Shown in pieces: positions 40,240 to 48,605 of a stretch of DNA of 64,000 nucleotides. Source of the DNA: Pseudomonadota bacterium. Lineage in GTDB: Bacteria; Pseudomonadota; Gammaproteobacteria; Pseudomonadales; Pseudohongiellaceae. The DNA lies in assembly GCA_027621405.1 (NCBI GenBank), contig JAQCBT010000003.1, positions 1 to 64,000 of the forward strand, in the 5' to 3' direction. The notes under the pieces are model-generated. The model had not been told where the DNA came from. It worked only from the letters and a program-made list of their open reading frames with translations, and did not search any database. The stretch's first letter is position 1; each line of letters opens with the position of its first letter. A program made the translations under genes and the position numbers.

Positions 40240-40365
40240 CTAATGACTAAAGCTAATCTGCAGCACCAGTAGCAGGCTGAGGAGCAGGAGCAGGCGCAGA
40301 CTCTGGCAGATCCGGCAGGGCCTCGGGTTTATGGGCCGGGTAGAAGATACAGGTCTGGATTCCAT
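40240..40365 (-). CDS. Possible 41-residue membrane peptide upstream of the exonuclease gene
   Basis: A small ORF with AAGGA seven bases before its ATG. The N-terminal half is polar (MESRPVSSTRPINPRPCR, with two Cys at 17 and 20) and the C-terminal half is a leucine-rich stretch (RLLLLLSLLLVLQISF) long enough to span a membrane. It lies about 130 bases before the exonuclease start and downstream of the CRP-like site. No family is recognised; it may be chance. Confidence 0.35.
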   Translation of the reverse strand: MESRPVSSTRPINPRPCRICQSLRLLLLLSLLLVLQISFSH

Positions 40366-40443
40366 GGTCGGTCCTTATGGGCACCGGATCTGTCACCCGG
40401 GGCGGCTATTTTCAGTGTAGTCGTTCAGCGCCAAAATGCATTT

Positions 40444-40458
40444 GTTACCCGATGTAAC
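40444..40458. repeat. Short inverted repeat GTTAC-N5-GTAAC
   Basis: GTTAC CCGAT GTAAC, directly beside the CRP-like site. The same GTTAC core recurs at 40629-40634, 40669-40673 and 40690-40695, so it may be an operator word. Confidence 0.35.
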
Positions 40459-40460
40459 AA

Positions 40461-40476
40461 TGTGATCAGGATCACA
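40461..40476. promoter_or_regulatory. CRP/Vfr-like binding site
   Basis: TGTGATCAGGATCACA, a perfect TGTGA-N6-TCACA palindrome matching the CRP consensus. On the minus strand its centre is about 61 bases before the start expected from a TACACT -10 (40419-40414), the spacing of a class I CRP promoter; the matching -35 is poor, as activator-dependent promoters often are. The target would be the 41-residue ORF and the exonuclease gene. It is also 230 bases upstream of the plus-strand small ORF promoter. Confidence 0.6.
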
Positions 40477-40628
40477 AACAGATCACTTAAACGCATTAAT
40501 TATTAAATTTCAGCACTTTATAGCCCTTACTTAAGTCTGGTTTTTGACATAAATCTTACAAGAATAAATACCTATCTAATTGATATTACTAAATATTATT
40601 AAGTTCCCCCCCATCAAATTCATGAAAA

Positions 40629-40645
40629 TGTTACTTTCTATAACA
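40629..40645. repeat. Inverted repeat TGTTA-N7-TAACA
   Basis: TGTTA CTTTCTA TAACA, about 25 bases before the -35 of the small ORF promoter. A possible regulator site by position. Confidence 0.35.
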
Positions 40646-40669
40646 AATGCGCTTTTTTACTCAAGAATG

Positions 40670-40698
40670 TTACCAATATCCCCGATATGTGTTACTAT
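40670..40698 (+). promoter_or_regulatory. Promoter of the 37-residue ORF
   Basis: TTACCA (40670-40675), 17 bases, TACTAT (40693-40698), giving a leader of about 65 bases before the ATG at 40771. Confidence 0.6.
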
Positions 40699-40770
40699 GC
40701 GCACCGTGTTGTGGAGATCACATCCGAAAACTGACGTAAAACACCAACTCGTTTAATTAAGGAGAAAGAA

Positions 40771-40884
40771 ATGAGTAAGGCAATCAACAAGGCACGGCCT
40801 GTAGTTGAAGCTATCGTGGTTAGCGTTGCACTAGTTATAGTTGCACTTGCTGTCCCCGCTGCTATCGTCTACGCCGCCGTCTAA
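40771..40884 (+). CDS. Unknown 37-residue single-span membrane protein
   Basis: A small gene with AAGGAG seven bases before ATG, its own promoter and a terminator shortly after. The product starts MSKAINKARPVVEA (positively charged) and continues as one hydrophobic helix of about 23 residues (IVVSVALVIVALAVP and following Ala/Val/Tyr to the end), so it should insert with the N-terminus in the cytoplasm. No family is recognised; small membrane proteins of this size often modify a larger complex such as an oxidase or transporter. Confidence 0.7.
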   Translation: MSKAINKARPVVEAIVVSVALVIVALAVPAAIVYAAV

Positions 40885-40907
40885 AACCTAAAAACCAAGG
40901 AGGCTGT

Positions 40908-40943
40908 ATGCTTAGCCTTTCTGAAGTAAATAACGGTATGTAG
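40908..40943 (+). CDS. Possible 11-residue ORF
   Basis: ATG with AAGGAGG four bases in front codes for MLSLSEVNNGM and ends in TAG directly at the base of the terminator hairpin. The strong Shine-Dalgarno is the only support; spacing is tight. Confidence 0.35.
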   Translation: MLSLSEVNNGM

Positions 40944-40977
40944 AACGCCAGCCTGATTCCATCAAGCTGGCGTTTTT
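40944..40977 (+). terminator. Rho-independent terminator of the small ORF unit
   Basis: AACGCCAGC (40944-40952) pairs with GCTGGCGTT (40966-40974), with an inner TGAT/ATCA extension and a T run at the end (GTTTTTA). It closes the unit that starts at 40670. Confidence 0.88.
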
Positions 40978-41145
40978 ACGTTGCAGCCCCTGCAATTCTC
41001 AATCGACCGCCCAGCCCCGGGCCAAAACTTTCCACAATTTCGGATTCTGTCCTATGCTGGAAGCAGGATCAGACAATCTCGATCCTCATACCGCATAGGA
41101 TTAGCAGTACCTATTCCATTCCATTATCACCAGTGGAGTAGAAAC

Positions 41146-41334
41146 ATGCAGATCAACACCCAGCCGGGCATTCAGCCCTACAAGGTCACACGCAAGAAGC
41201 ATAACAGCGGATCCAGCCAGGTTCCTGAGTTCGAACTGGGAGTTGGAGCTACCGGAGAGAAAGTATCAAGGAGAAACCGGGAGAAGCAGAAGCCCAAGGC
41301 GGATCCAGATCACCGAATCGATGTCGAAGCCTGA
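41146..41334 (+). CDS. Hypothetical 62-residue protein
   Basis: A small hydrophilic protein starting MQINTQPGIQPYKVTRKKHN, with many Lys, Arg and Gly and no membrane segment or Cys. ATG 41146 has GGAG eight bases in front. The open frame extends further upstream but without a start of this quality. It converges with moaB, 30 bases apart. Function unknown. Confidence 0.55.
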   Translation: MQINTQPGIQPYKVTRKKHNSGSSQVPEFELGVGATGEKVSRRNREKQKPKADPDHRIDVEA

Positions 41335-41364
41335 GCGTCTGCCAGAGATGCGGGAGTGCGGCAA

Positions 41365-41868
41365 CTAGTCCAGCTTCAGTTTGTCGACGAAATTACAGGG
41401 CTTATGAGCACTATCGAGTTGCTCGGCGATGACGCCATCCCAGGCTGTGCGACAGGCACCAGGAGAACCTGGTACACAGAACACGATACAGCCATTAGCC
41501 ATGCCTGCGAAGGCGCGGGACTGAATGGTGGACGTTCCTATTTCGGCATAGGATAACTGCCTGAATAACTCACCAAAGCCCTCGATATGCACATCCAACA
41601 ACGGCTGGATCGCTCGCATCGTGTTGTCCCTTGCGGTAAAACCGGTGCCACCTGTCATCAATATACCGTGCACAGTGGCGTCCGCGATTAGCTGCGATGC
41701 AATCGCACGCAACTGGTACACATCGTCTTTCACTATGTACTTGCTATGCAGCCTGTGCCCTGCTTCCTCGAGGCATTCCACAAGTACCCTGCCTGACTTG
41801 TCGGTCTCTTCTGTACGGGTATCGGAGACTGTCACTACCGCCAGGTTGAGAGATGTTGCTACGCTCAT
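41365..41868 (-). CDS. moaB: Molybdenum cofactor biosynthesis protein B
   Basis: A 167-residue MoCF-fold protein: VVTVSDTRTEETDKSGRVL at the start, GILMTGGTGFTARDNT (about residues 70-85) as the molybdopterin site, and VFCVPGSPGACRTAWDG near the end. It probably adenylylates molybdopterin or supports MogA. It follows moaA by 18 bases. Confidence 0.93.
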   Translation of the reverse strand: MSVATSLNLAVVTVSDTRTEETDKSGRVLVECLEEAGHRLHSKYIVKDDVYQLRAIASQLIADATVHGILMTGGTGFTARDNTMRAIQPLLDVHIEGFGELFRQLSYAEIGTSTIQSRAFAGMANGCIVFCVPGSPGACRTAWDGVIAEQLDSAHKPCNFVDKLKLD

Positions 41869-41886
41869 GAATTAAGGAACCTCTGA

Positions 41887-42894
41887 TTAACCACCAGTCA
41901 TATTCATCAGACGCACGGGCTGTGCGTGATCGCGGTCGTAGAAATAATGGCGCTCAGGTTTGATATCCATGGCGGCGACGATGGCAGCCTTGAGATCATA
42001 GTCGTCCTTGCTCTTGTCCCGCAGGATAGCGCGCAGGTCCACAGAGTGTTCATTACCGAGACAAAGTAACAGGCGTCCCTCTACAGTAATTCGGACACGA
42101 TTACAGTCGGCACAGAAGTTGTGTGTCACCGGAGAGATGAACCCCACCCGGCTGTCATGTCCCGCGATCTGGGAATAGCGCGATGGTCCCGCTGTCCTGG
42201 ACGCGCTGTTGAGTAGTTGATACTTCTTCTCAATTTCCGACTTCACCCAGTCATTGCTGCAAGTCGTCTGCCGGCGGTCGTGATCGGACGCCTCACCGAG
42301 CGGCATCTCTTCGATGAAGGCAATATCGATGCCCTTGCCGATTGCATAGTCCGTGAGCGCGAGCACTTCGTCTTCATTGTAGCCGCGCATGATGACCGAA
42401 TTCAGGCGAATACGATCGAAACCTGCTGCGACGGAGGCGTCGATACCGGCCAGCACCCTATCAAGCTTACCTACCCGGGATATCTTCTTGAAACGATCAG
42501 CATCCAGACTGTCGATGCTGATGTTGATGCGGTTGACCCCGGCCGCCCTCAAAGGCGCAGCATATTTCTCCAGCTGCGCACCATTGGTGGTTAACAGCAA
42601 CTCTTCCAGACCAGGCAGCGCACCGAGCTTCTCGATCAGGGACATCACGTTGCTGCGAACCATAGGTTCGCCCCCGGTCAGCCTTATCTTCTTCACTCCC
42701 AGTTCGGTAAATGCCCGGGCCACCCGGTGCAACTCTTCCAGGGACAATATCTGGTTACGGGGAAGAAAGGTCATGTCCTCTGTCATGCAATAGACACAAC
42801 GGAAGTCGCAGCGATCGGTGACCGACAGGCGTATATAGTCTACCCGCCGGTTAAACTTGTCGATCAGTTCTGTTGGTAGCTCAGCTCGGGACAT
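41887..42894 (-). CDS. moaA: GTP 3',8-cyclase
   Basis: A 335-residue radical SAM enzyme for the first step of molybdenum cofactor synthesis. The SAM cluster is CDFRCVYC (about residues 28-35), GGEPMVR follows, and the second cluster is at the C-terminal HNFCADCNRVRITVEGRL and LCLGN. The family's usual C-terminal GG is present (the protein ends MTGG). It is the first gene of moaA-moaB. Confidence 0.95.
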   Translation of the reverse strand: MSRAELPTELIDKFNRRVDYIRLSVTDRCDFRCVYCMTEDMTFLPRNQILSLEELHRVARAFTELGVKKIRLTGGEPMVRSNVMSLIEKLGALPGLEELLLTTNGAQLEKYAAPLRAAGVNRINISIDSLDADRFKKISRVGKLDRVLAGIDASVAAGFDRIRLNSVIMRGYNEDEVLALTDYAIGKGIDIAFIEEMPLGEASDHDRRQTTCSNDWVKSEIEKKYQLLNSASRTAGPSRYSQIAGHDSRVGFISPVTHNFCADCNRVRITVEGRLLLCLGNEHSVDLRAILRDKSKDDYDLKAAIVAAMDIKPERHYFYDRDHAQPVRLMNMTGG

Positions 42895-42954
42895 GTCACT
42901 CTCCTGGGTAAACTATACAGCAGAATCGCGGTTCGGCGTAGTGGGCCCTGACCA

Positions 42955-43575
42955 TCAGCGCACCAGGGCTATCTGCACAGCCAGGCCGATCAGCAGTATT
43001 CCCATGCCTCTCTCGAACCACGCACCGGCCTTAAGCATGAACTGCCGGACCTCCTGCCGCCCCATAATGGACGACAGCATCGCAAACCACAGGAAAGTGG
43101 CGACGGCAAGATAGAGTCCATAGAACACCTGCATTCCCAGTGCCGTCTCCGGATCGATCACCACGGTGAACAGGGCCAGGAAAAACAGGGTTGCCTTTGG
43201 ATTGAGGCCGTTGGTAAGGAAGCCAGACCAGAATGCCTGCCTGGGCTCTACGATCACTCTGATCTCTGCGCCATTTGAGGGTGCCGCTTGCAAGGACTCA
43301 CGAATCGATTGTATACCCAGGTAGAACAGGTACGCTGCCGCTACCAGCTTCATGCTGCTGAACAGGGTGGGTGATTGGGAAAGCAACAGTGCCACTCCGA
43401 GAATACAGTAGCTGACATGCACCAGAATGCCCGCAGCAACCCCGAAGCTGGTCCAGAGCCCGATTCGAGTGCCAGCTGTCACACTTTGTCGGGTTACGAT
43501 GGCGAAATCCGGCCCCGGCGAGGCAACTGCCAACAGGTGGGCAATGGCTATTGTCAGAAACTCGGTCCAATCCAT
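42955..43575 (-). CDS. LysE-family amino acid exporter
   Basis: A 206-residue inner-membrane protein with about six segments. ASPGPDFAIVTRQSVTAGTR near residue 18 is the LysE/RhtB family motif, with LFYLGIQSIRESL and SGFLTNGLNPKATLFFLALF further on. Such proteins export amino acids or homoserine lactones; the substrate is not deducible. It follows ccmI by 12 bases and may be read from the ccm operon. Confidence 0.88.
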   Translation of the reverse strand: MDWTEFLTIAIAHLLAVASPGPDFAIVTRQSVTAGTRIGLWTSFGVAAGILVHVSYCILGVALLLSQSPTLFSSMKLVAAAYLFYLGIQSIRESLQAAPSNGAEIRVIVEPRQAFWSGFLTNGLNPKATLFFLALFTVVIDPETALGMQVFYGLYLAVATFLWFAMLSSIMGRQEVRQFMLKAGAWFERGMGILLIGLAVQIALVR

Positions 43576-43587
43576 GAAGGAGCAGCG

Positions 43588-44826
43588 CTAAGGCAGTCGA
43601 TCGCTGATGGTCAGTTCGATGTCGAGCGGGTCCCCTTCGAGGACTATGACTTGAGACTCTACCCGGTAATCGCCACTACTGGGTGAGGCAACGCCAGCAT
43701 AGGATATGAGAGCCGTGATATAGACTTCATCAGCCGACGACAGGTTGAACGGACCAACCGCAGTCGTGTTGTCCAGGCGGATCGTTGTCGGCAAGCGACC
43801 TACAATCGTATCGAATGCCGCCAGCGGTGGCAGTCCTTCCTGGCTGGCATTGCGGGCAGCGATGAAAACCCGCAGATTGTCATCCAGCTCCAGACCCTCT
43901 GCCAAAGACAGCTGGACATTGATGACTGGTCCATCTGCGACACCCTGCTCGGCATTGAGCATGGATTGCGCGACGGGTATGCGCGCCCGTAGTTGCCGCG
44001 CCATCTCGGAGTTGGGACTGGCCTGGATCAGGAGCCGCCAATAAGAGATAGCGGCTTCCCAGTCCTCGTTATTCTCGGCGTCGGCCGCCAGCAATTGCAG
44101 GATTGCCATGTCGTTGGGATTCAGCTCCCGCGCCTCTTCCACTACGGCGAGGATCTCCGGCGTGAACTGCAACCCGGAAGTGATGTACATGGCGGTGGCA
44201 ACCCGAGCCAGTACCAGTGCTTTCTCGGCATTGGGTTCCATCAGGGATGCTGCTCGCTGATAAGAAATCTGCGCCTCTTCGAACATGCCCAGGCTGGCAA
44301 AGTTCTCGGCGAGGAAGTAGAACGGCCAGGGCATCTCGGGATGATCCTGTGCGTACTCTCCGATCGCGACAATCAACCTGCGCGCCTCCTCCGGGTCACC
44401 GCCAGCATCGATAGTCGCCTGGAATAGATCCATGACCTCTACATCATCGATAAAACCCCACTGCCTGTACAGCGGATAGGACAATAAGGGAATCAACAAT
44501 ACCAGCACCAGGGGCAGCACCATAGTGAGCTTTGAGGTATCGCCGTCAACGGCCTTGACGGAGGTGCTACCGGTTTCTTCCGATCCAACATCCGAGAGCA
44601 GGTTCCGCTGTAGTTCCAGCAACAGCTTGTCGAATTCTTCCTGGCCGATATTGCCCGAGGAAAGTTCAGCTTCCAGTTCATCGTTGCGTTCCTGGAACAG
44701 GGCGATATTTGCGTCGCGTCTTAATTCTTCAGACAGCTCATCCTGATTCCTGCTCCTGCGCCATAGCGGGAAGACGACGAACAGGACGGCGAGAACGGAC
44801 AATATTGCTGTGTATATCCAGAACAA
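43588..44826 (-). CDS. ccmI: Cytochrome c maturation protein CcmI
   Basis: A 412-residue membrane protein that holds apocytochrome c for haem ligation. Two membrane segments (about residues 3-20 and 100-118) flank a cytoplasmic coiled coil; TPR repeats (about 130-270: MPWPFYFLAENFASLGMFEE) and a C-terminal beta-rich domain are periplasmic. Start TTG 44826. It is the last ccm gene. Confidence 0.9.
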   Translation of the reverse strand: MFWIYTAILSVLAVLFVVFPLWRRSRNQDELSEELRRDANIALFQERNDELEAELSSGNIGQEEFDKLLLELQRNLLSDVGSEETGSTSVKAVDGDTSKLTMVLPLVLVLLIPLLSYPLYRQWGFIDDVEVMDLFQATIDAGGDPEEARRLIVAIGEYAQDHPEMPWPFYFLAENFASLGMFEEAQISYQRAASLMEPNAEKALVLARVATAMYITSGLQFTPEILAVVEEARELNPNDMAILQLLAADAENNEDWEAAISYWRLLIQASPNSEMARQLRARIPVAQSMLNAEQGVADGPVINVQLSLAEGLELDDNLRVFIAARNASQEGLPPLAAFDTIVGRLPTTIRLDNTTAVGPFNLSSADEVYITALISYAGVASPSSGDYRVESQVIVLEGDPLDIELTISDRLP

Positions 44827-44843
44827 GTTTATCTACCGGGGAG

Positions 44844-45359
44844 TCAGGAACGGCTTTCGCCATTTTTGAGCAGCTTGTCCAGCCGCTGTTGTTGATTGGG
44901 ATCCAACTGCTCTGTATTCGCTGCATCCGTCTGCCGTGCGCGACGGCTGATGGTCCACGCCACCACACCGCCGATGACAAGGAAGATCAGTGGCCCAAAC
45001 CACAGCAGCAAGGTATCGCTGCGCAGCCGCGGCCGGTAGAAGATGAAATCACCATAGCGCTCGAACATGAATTGTTCGATCTCTGCATTGCTCATGCCTT
45101 CAATGATCATGCGATGGATCTCCCGTCGCAGGTCCTCTGCCACACCACCACTGGAGCCGGACAGGTTGGCATTCTGGCACTGTGGACAACGCAACTCATC
45201 GGAGAGTTGGCGAAACCGTCGCTGCTGCTCATCGGTTTCAAATTCGAAGGTGTCGACCTGGGCATAGCCGGTCTGCATAGCCAGCAGCGCGGCGAGGACA
45301 GTTGCGAGACACAGGACCGCAGCGATTGGCTTTTCCATGGCTGGCGCAAGCTTTCTCAA
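44844..45359 (-). CDS. ccmH: Cytochrome c maturation protein CcmH
   Basis: A 171-residue thioredox protein. The apocytochrome-reducing motif is LRCPQCQNANLSGS (about residues 56-69), then a membrane segment near 105-125. TTG 45359 overlaps the ccmG stop (TTGA); the ATG seven codons on (45338), which begins a cleaner signal peptide (MEKPIAAVLCLATVLAALLA), is an alternative start. Confidence 0.93.
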   Translation of the reverse strand: MRKLAPAMEKPIAAVLCLATVLAALLAMQTGYAQVDTFEFETDEQQRRFRQLSDELRCPQCQNANLSGSSGGVAEDLRREIHRMIIEGMSNAEIEQFMFERYGDFIFYRPRLRSDTLLLWFGPLIFLVIGGVVAWTISRRARQTDAANTEQLDPNQQQRLDKLLKNGESRS

Positions 45360-45892
45360 GGTGCAGACTCAGCATTCAACTCGGCGATAGCGGGCTCGAA
45401 CACCTCCTGCCAGACCTGCTCATCGAGGACGGCCACATGGCGATAACGAATCACTCCATTGCCATCCACCAGGTAGGTCTCGGGTGCGCCGTACACTCCC
45501 AGGTCGATTCCAAGACGCCCCAAGTCATCATAGATGCTGAATTCGAATGGGTTGCCGTTGGTATCCAGCCAGTCGAGGGCCAGCTCTTTTCGATCCTTGT
45601 AATTGACTCCAACTACCGGGATCTCACCCTCTTCTGCCAGGCGCATCAGGGTCGGGTGCTCAACGAGACACGGCAGGCAATAGCTGCCCCACACGTTGAG
45701 CAGGAACATACTATCGGGCAGATCAGCGTTACTGATTTCGCTGTCTTCCACCGTGGTCATGGCGAACTCCGGTAACGGCTTGTCGATCAGCATCGAGGGT
45801 AGTTCTTTCGGGTCCAGATACAATCCTCGCCACAACACAAGTGCCAGGGCGACAAAAGCGATAACCGGAATAAAGTATTTGAGTTTGCTCAT
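45356..45892 (-). CDS. ccmG: Thiol-disulfide interchange protein CcmG/DsbE
   Basis: A 178-residue membrane-anchored thioredoxin-like protein that keeps apocytochrome cysteines reduced. An N-terminal anchor is followed by the active site NVWGSYCLPCLVEHP (about residues 71-85); the CLPC pair differs slightly from the usual CPxC/CVPC. VDGNGVIRYRHVAVL ends the fold. It is coupled to ccmH. Confidence 0.93.
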   Translation of the reverse strand: MSKLKYFIPVIAFVALALVLWRGLYLDPKELPSMLIDKPLPEFAMTTVEDSEISNADLPDSMFLLNVWGSYCLPCLVEHPTLMRLAEEGEIPVVGVNYKDRKELALDWLDTNGNPFEFSIYDDLGRLGIDLGVYGAPETYLVDGNGVIRYRHVAVLDEQVWQEVFEPAIAELNAESAP

Positions 45893-45942
45893 AGCTCCTA
45901 ACCAGGGTCTCTCAAGGATTGGACAGGCAACGACCTGACCAC

Positions 45943-47934
45943 TCAGGACGCCGGCTGCATGACCTCACTGGATGGCGAACCTGCGGTCCTGGTTTCCCTT
46001 ACCCGTAGCCTCCTATAGCGCTTGTCTCCAGCCGCGATACAGGCCCCAAATGCCATGAAGATTGCGCCCAGCCATATCCATCGCACAAACGGCTTCACGT
46101 AGATTGTCATGGTCCAGGCACCTGAGTCCCGCTGTTCTCCCAGGGTAACGAAAAGATCACGGAACAATCCTGCATCGATAGCCATTTCCGTCGATGGCGT
46201 GCCACTTGCCACGTATAAGCGGCGCTCGGGGTTCAGCACCCGGAATACTTCGCCATCCCGACTAACAGTCATCTCAACCTGTTCACCGAAATAATTAGGG
46301 CCCTCGATCCTGCGGCTGTCCACAAGATCAAACCTGTAACCGCCCAGTTCGACAGTACCGCCGATGTCCAGCAACACACTGCGCTCACTGCTGAAATAGC
46401 TGGTGAGGGATACGCCGACCAGCATGACAGCGATTCCGAAATGTGCCAGCTGCATGCCGTAATAACTCCAGGACAGGGAACGCAGGCCAGCGACCCGGGT
46501 CTTCTTGTTGGCCGTCTTGTCTGCCATGTCCCGCGCAATGGAAAATATAACCCACAGCGCCAGTAACAGGGTGATGGAAGCAGCCAGCGAAAACTCCAGC
46601 AATACCAGCAAGGGAATCAGGACTCCCAGCACGAGACTCGCCAGCGCAACCCTGGACAACTGGGCGACGAGATAGGCTGGAGAAGTACGCTTCCAGCGGC
46701 TCAGCGGACCTACTCCAAGGAACACCACCAACAGCATCATCAATGGCGCGAAGATGGCGTTAAAGTACGGCGGTCCGATGGAAATCAGGTCGTCGGTGAT
46801 CGCCTGGTACACCATGGGGAACAAGGTGCCAAGAAACACCGACGCCGCTGCGACCACGAGAATCACATTGTTGGCCAGCAGGAACATTTCCCGGGACACC
46901 AATTCGAAACCCGCATCCGCCTTCATCAGGGGCGCGCGTAATGCATACAACAGAAGTGAGCCGCCGATGGCGATGCCGAGTATGCCGAGAATGAAGAATC
47001 CTCGATCAGGATCGCTGGCGAAAGCATGCACCGAAGTCAGCAGACCGGAACGGGTGATGAACGTACCCAGCAGGCTGCCGGAAAAGGCGAGAATGGCCAG
47101 CAAGATGGTCCAGCTCTTGAACACTCCGCGCTTCTCGGTGACGGCCAGTGAATGTACCAGTGCCGTTCCGAACAACCAGGTTATGAGGGGTGGATTCTCC
47201 ACCGGGTCCCAGGCCCACCAGCCACCCCAGCCCAGTTCGTAATAGGCCCACCAGCTACCGAGCGCAATGCCGATGGTGAGGATTGCCCAGGCCACATTGG
47301 CCCAGGGTCGCGACCAGCGCGCCCACGCAGCATCCATGCGGCCACTGATCAGCGCCGCAATGGCGAAGGCAAACACGACGGAGAAGCCCACGTAGCCCAT
47401 GTAAAGGGTTGGCGGGTGCAAAATGAATCCGATGTCCTGCAATGCCGAATTCAGGTCCGCGCCATCTGCCGGGGGCAATGGCACGATACGATCAAAGGGA
47501 TTTGAGGTGGCCAGCATGAACAGGATATAGGAGAAGCTGATCAGGCCCAGCACCCCCAGTACCCGCGCCACGAAATCTATCGGCATGCTCTTGCTGAACA
47601 CACCCACGGCAAACATCCAGCCTGCCAGCATGAACGTCCAGAGCAGGAAGGAACCTTCATGGCCTCCCCAGGCTGCGGTGAACTTGTAGCGCATGGGGAG
47701 CATGGAATTGGAATGCTGCGCTACGAAGGAGACAGAAAAATCATCGGTAAGAAAGGCGTAAACAAGAATCGCAAAGCCAATACCGAGAAACACGAAGATG
47801 CCGGCTGCGAGGGGACGGGCCAGGTTCATCCAAACCTGGTTACCGGTGTGCGCGCCCACCATCGGTAAGGTGCCCAGGATGCCACAGAGGCAGAGGGCCA
47901 GTATCAGTGAGAAAGAACCAAGCTCGGGAAGCAT
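45943..47934 (-). CDS. ccmF: Haem lyase CcmF
   Basis: A 663-residue polytopic protein that attaches haem to apocytochrome c in the periplasm. The WWD domain is visible as ELGWGGWWAWDPVENPPL (about residues 230-247); conserved His residues flank it. The ATG overlaps the ccmE stop by one base (TGATG). Confidence 0.97.
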   Translation of the reverse strand: MLPELGSFSLILALCLCGILGTLPMVGAHTGNQVWMNLARPLAAGIFVFLGIGFAILVYAFLTDDFSVSFVAQHSNSMLPMRYKFTAAWGGHEGSFLLWTFMLAGWMFAVGVFSKSMPIDFVARVLGVLGLISFSYILFMLATSNPFDRIVPLPPADGADLNSALQDIGFILHPPTLYMGYVGFSVVFAFAIAALISGRMDAAWARWSRPWANVAWAILTIGIALGSWWAYYELGWGGWWAWDPVENPPLITWLFGTALVHSLAVTEKRGVFKSWTILLAILAFSGSLLGTFITRSGLLTSVHAFASDPDRGFFILGILGIAIGGSLLLYALRAPLMKADAGFELVSREMFLLANNVILVVAAASVFLGTLFPMVYQAITDDLISIGPPYFNAIFAPLMMLLVVFLGVGPLSRWKRTSPAYLVAQLSRVALASLVLGVLIPLLVLLEFSLAASITLLLALWVIFSIARDMADKTANKKTRVAGLRSLSWSYYGMQLAHFGIAVMLVGVSLTSYFSSERSVLLDIGGTVELGGYRFDLVDSRRIEGPNYFGEQVEMTVSRDGEVFRVLNPERRLYVASGTPSTEMAIDAGLFRDLFVTLGEQRDSGAWTMTIYVKPFVRWIWLGAIFMAFGACIAAGDKRYRRLRVRETRTAGSPSSEVMQPAS

Positions 47935-48395
47935 CAGGTTTCCGGTTGCATCATATGGTTTTCAGGAGAGGCACCCGCGGCATCCAGCGCCGCTTTAACT
48001 TCGGGTGACATATAATTTTCGTCATGTTTCGCCAGCACCTTCGATGCATGGAACACGCCGGCACTATCGATCTGACCCTCTGCTACAACGCCCTGCCCCT
48101 CCCGGAACAGGTCGGGAAGGATCCCTTCATATTGCACGGGCACATCGCTGGCATAATCGGTGGTCACAAAGCTGACCCGCAGACTGCCCTGATCCTCCTG
48201 GATCGTGCCTGCCTTGACCATACCGCCAATTCTGAATTGCACGCCCGAGGCAACTTCTCCCGCCGCCACCTGTGTTGGCGTGTAAAACATATTGATGTTC
48301 TGGCGCAAGGCGAACAGGGTCAGGCCCACGGCCAGACTCAATCCCACCGCAATAAACAAAATGATTCCCAACCTTTTCTGCCGATGCGGTTTCAT
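47934..48395 (-). CDS. ccmE: Haem chaperone CcmE
   Basis: A protein of about 153 residues, membrane-anchored, that carries haem covalently on His. The haem-binding site is VLAKHDENYMSPEV (His at about 126, Tyr four after). ATG 48395 is chosen over the GTG just before it because it is seven bases from AGGAG. Confidence 0.95.
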   Translation of the reverse strand: MKPHRQKRLGIILFIAVGLSLAVGLTLFALRQNINMFYTPTQVAAGEVASGVQFRIGGMVKAGTIQEDQGSLRVSFVTTDYASDVPVQYEGILPDLFREGQGVVAEGQIDSAGVFHASKVLAKHDENYMSPEVKAALDAAGASPENHMMQPET

Positions 48396-48410
48396 CACTT
48401 CGCTCCTGGT

Positions 48411-48605
48411 TTAATTACTCTGCTGTTCATTGACAACGGCCCTGCGCTTTAGGTCGCGCACAATACGTTTACGTTTCATTACAGGCGATATCAGGTTTGC
48501 CGCTACGAACACCGTGAACAGTCCATACACCGACCACACATTGAAGCCATAGCCACCCATGTCGAGAAACTCACTAAAACTGGCAAACTGGATTGCTTCG
48601 ATCAT
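48411..48605 (-). CDS. ccmD: Haem exporter subunit CcmD
   Basis: A 64-residue one-span membrane protein: EFLDMGGYGFNVWSVYGLFT and a basic C-terminus (KRKRIVRDLKRR). It links CcmC and CcmE to the CcmAB transporter. Its ATG overlaps the ccmC stop (ATGA). Confidence 0.9.
   Translation of the reverse strand: MIEAIQFASFSEFLDMGGYGFNVWSVYGLFTVFVAANLISPVMKRKRIVRDLKRRAVVNEQQSN

Larger units (their letters stand above)
40366..40770. other. AT-rich regulatory region
   Basis: About 400 bases without a gene and clearly richer in A/T than the neighbours. It holds the CRP-like site, two short palindromes, a consensus TTGACA (40544-40549) with no well-spaced -10, and the promoter of the small ORF at 40771. 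Confidence 0.6.
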
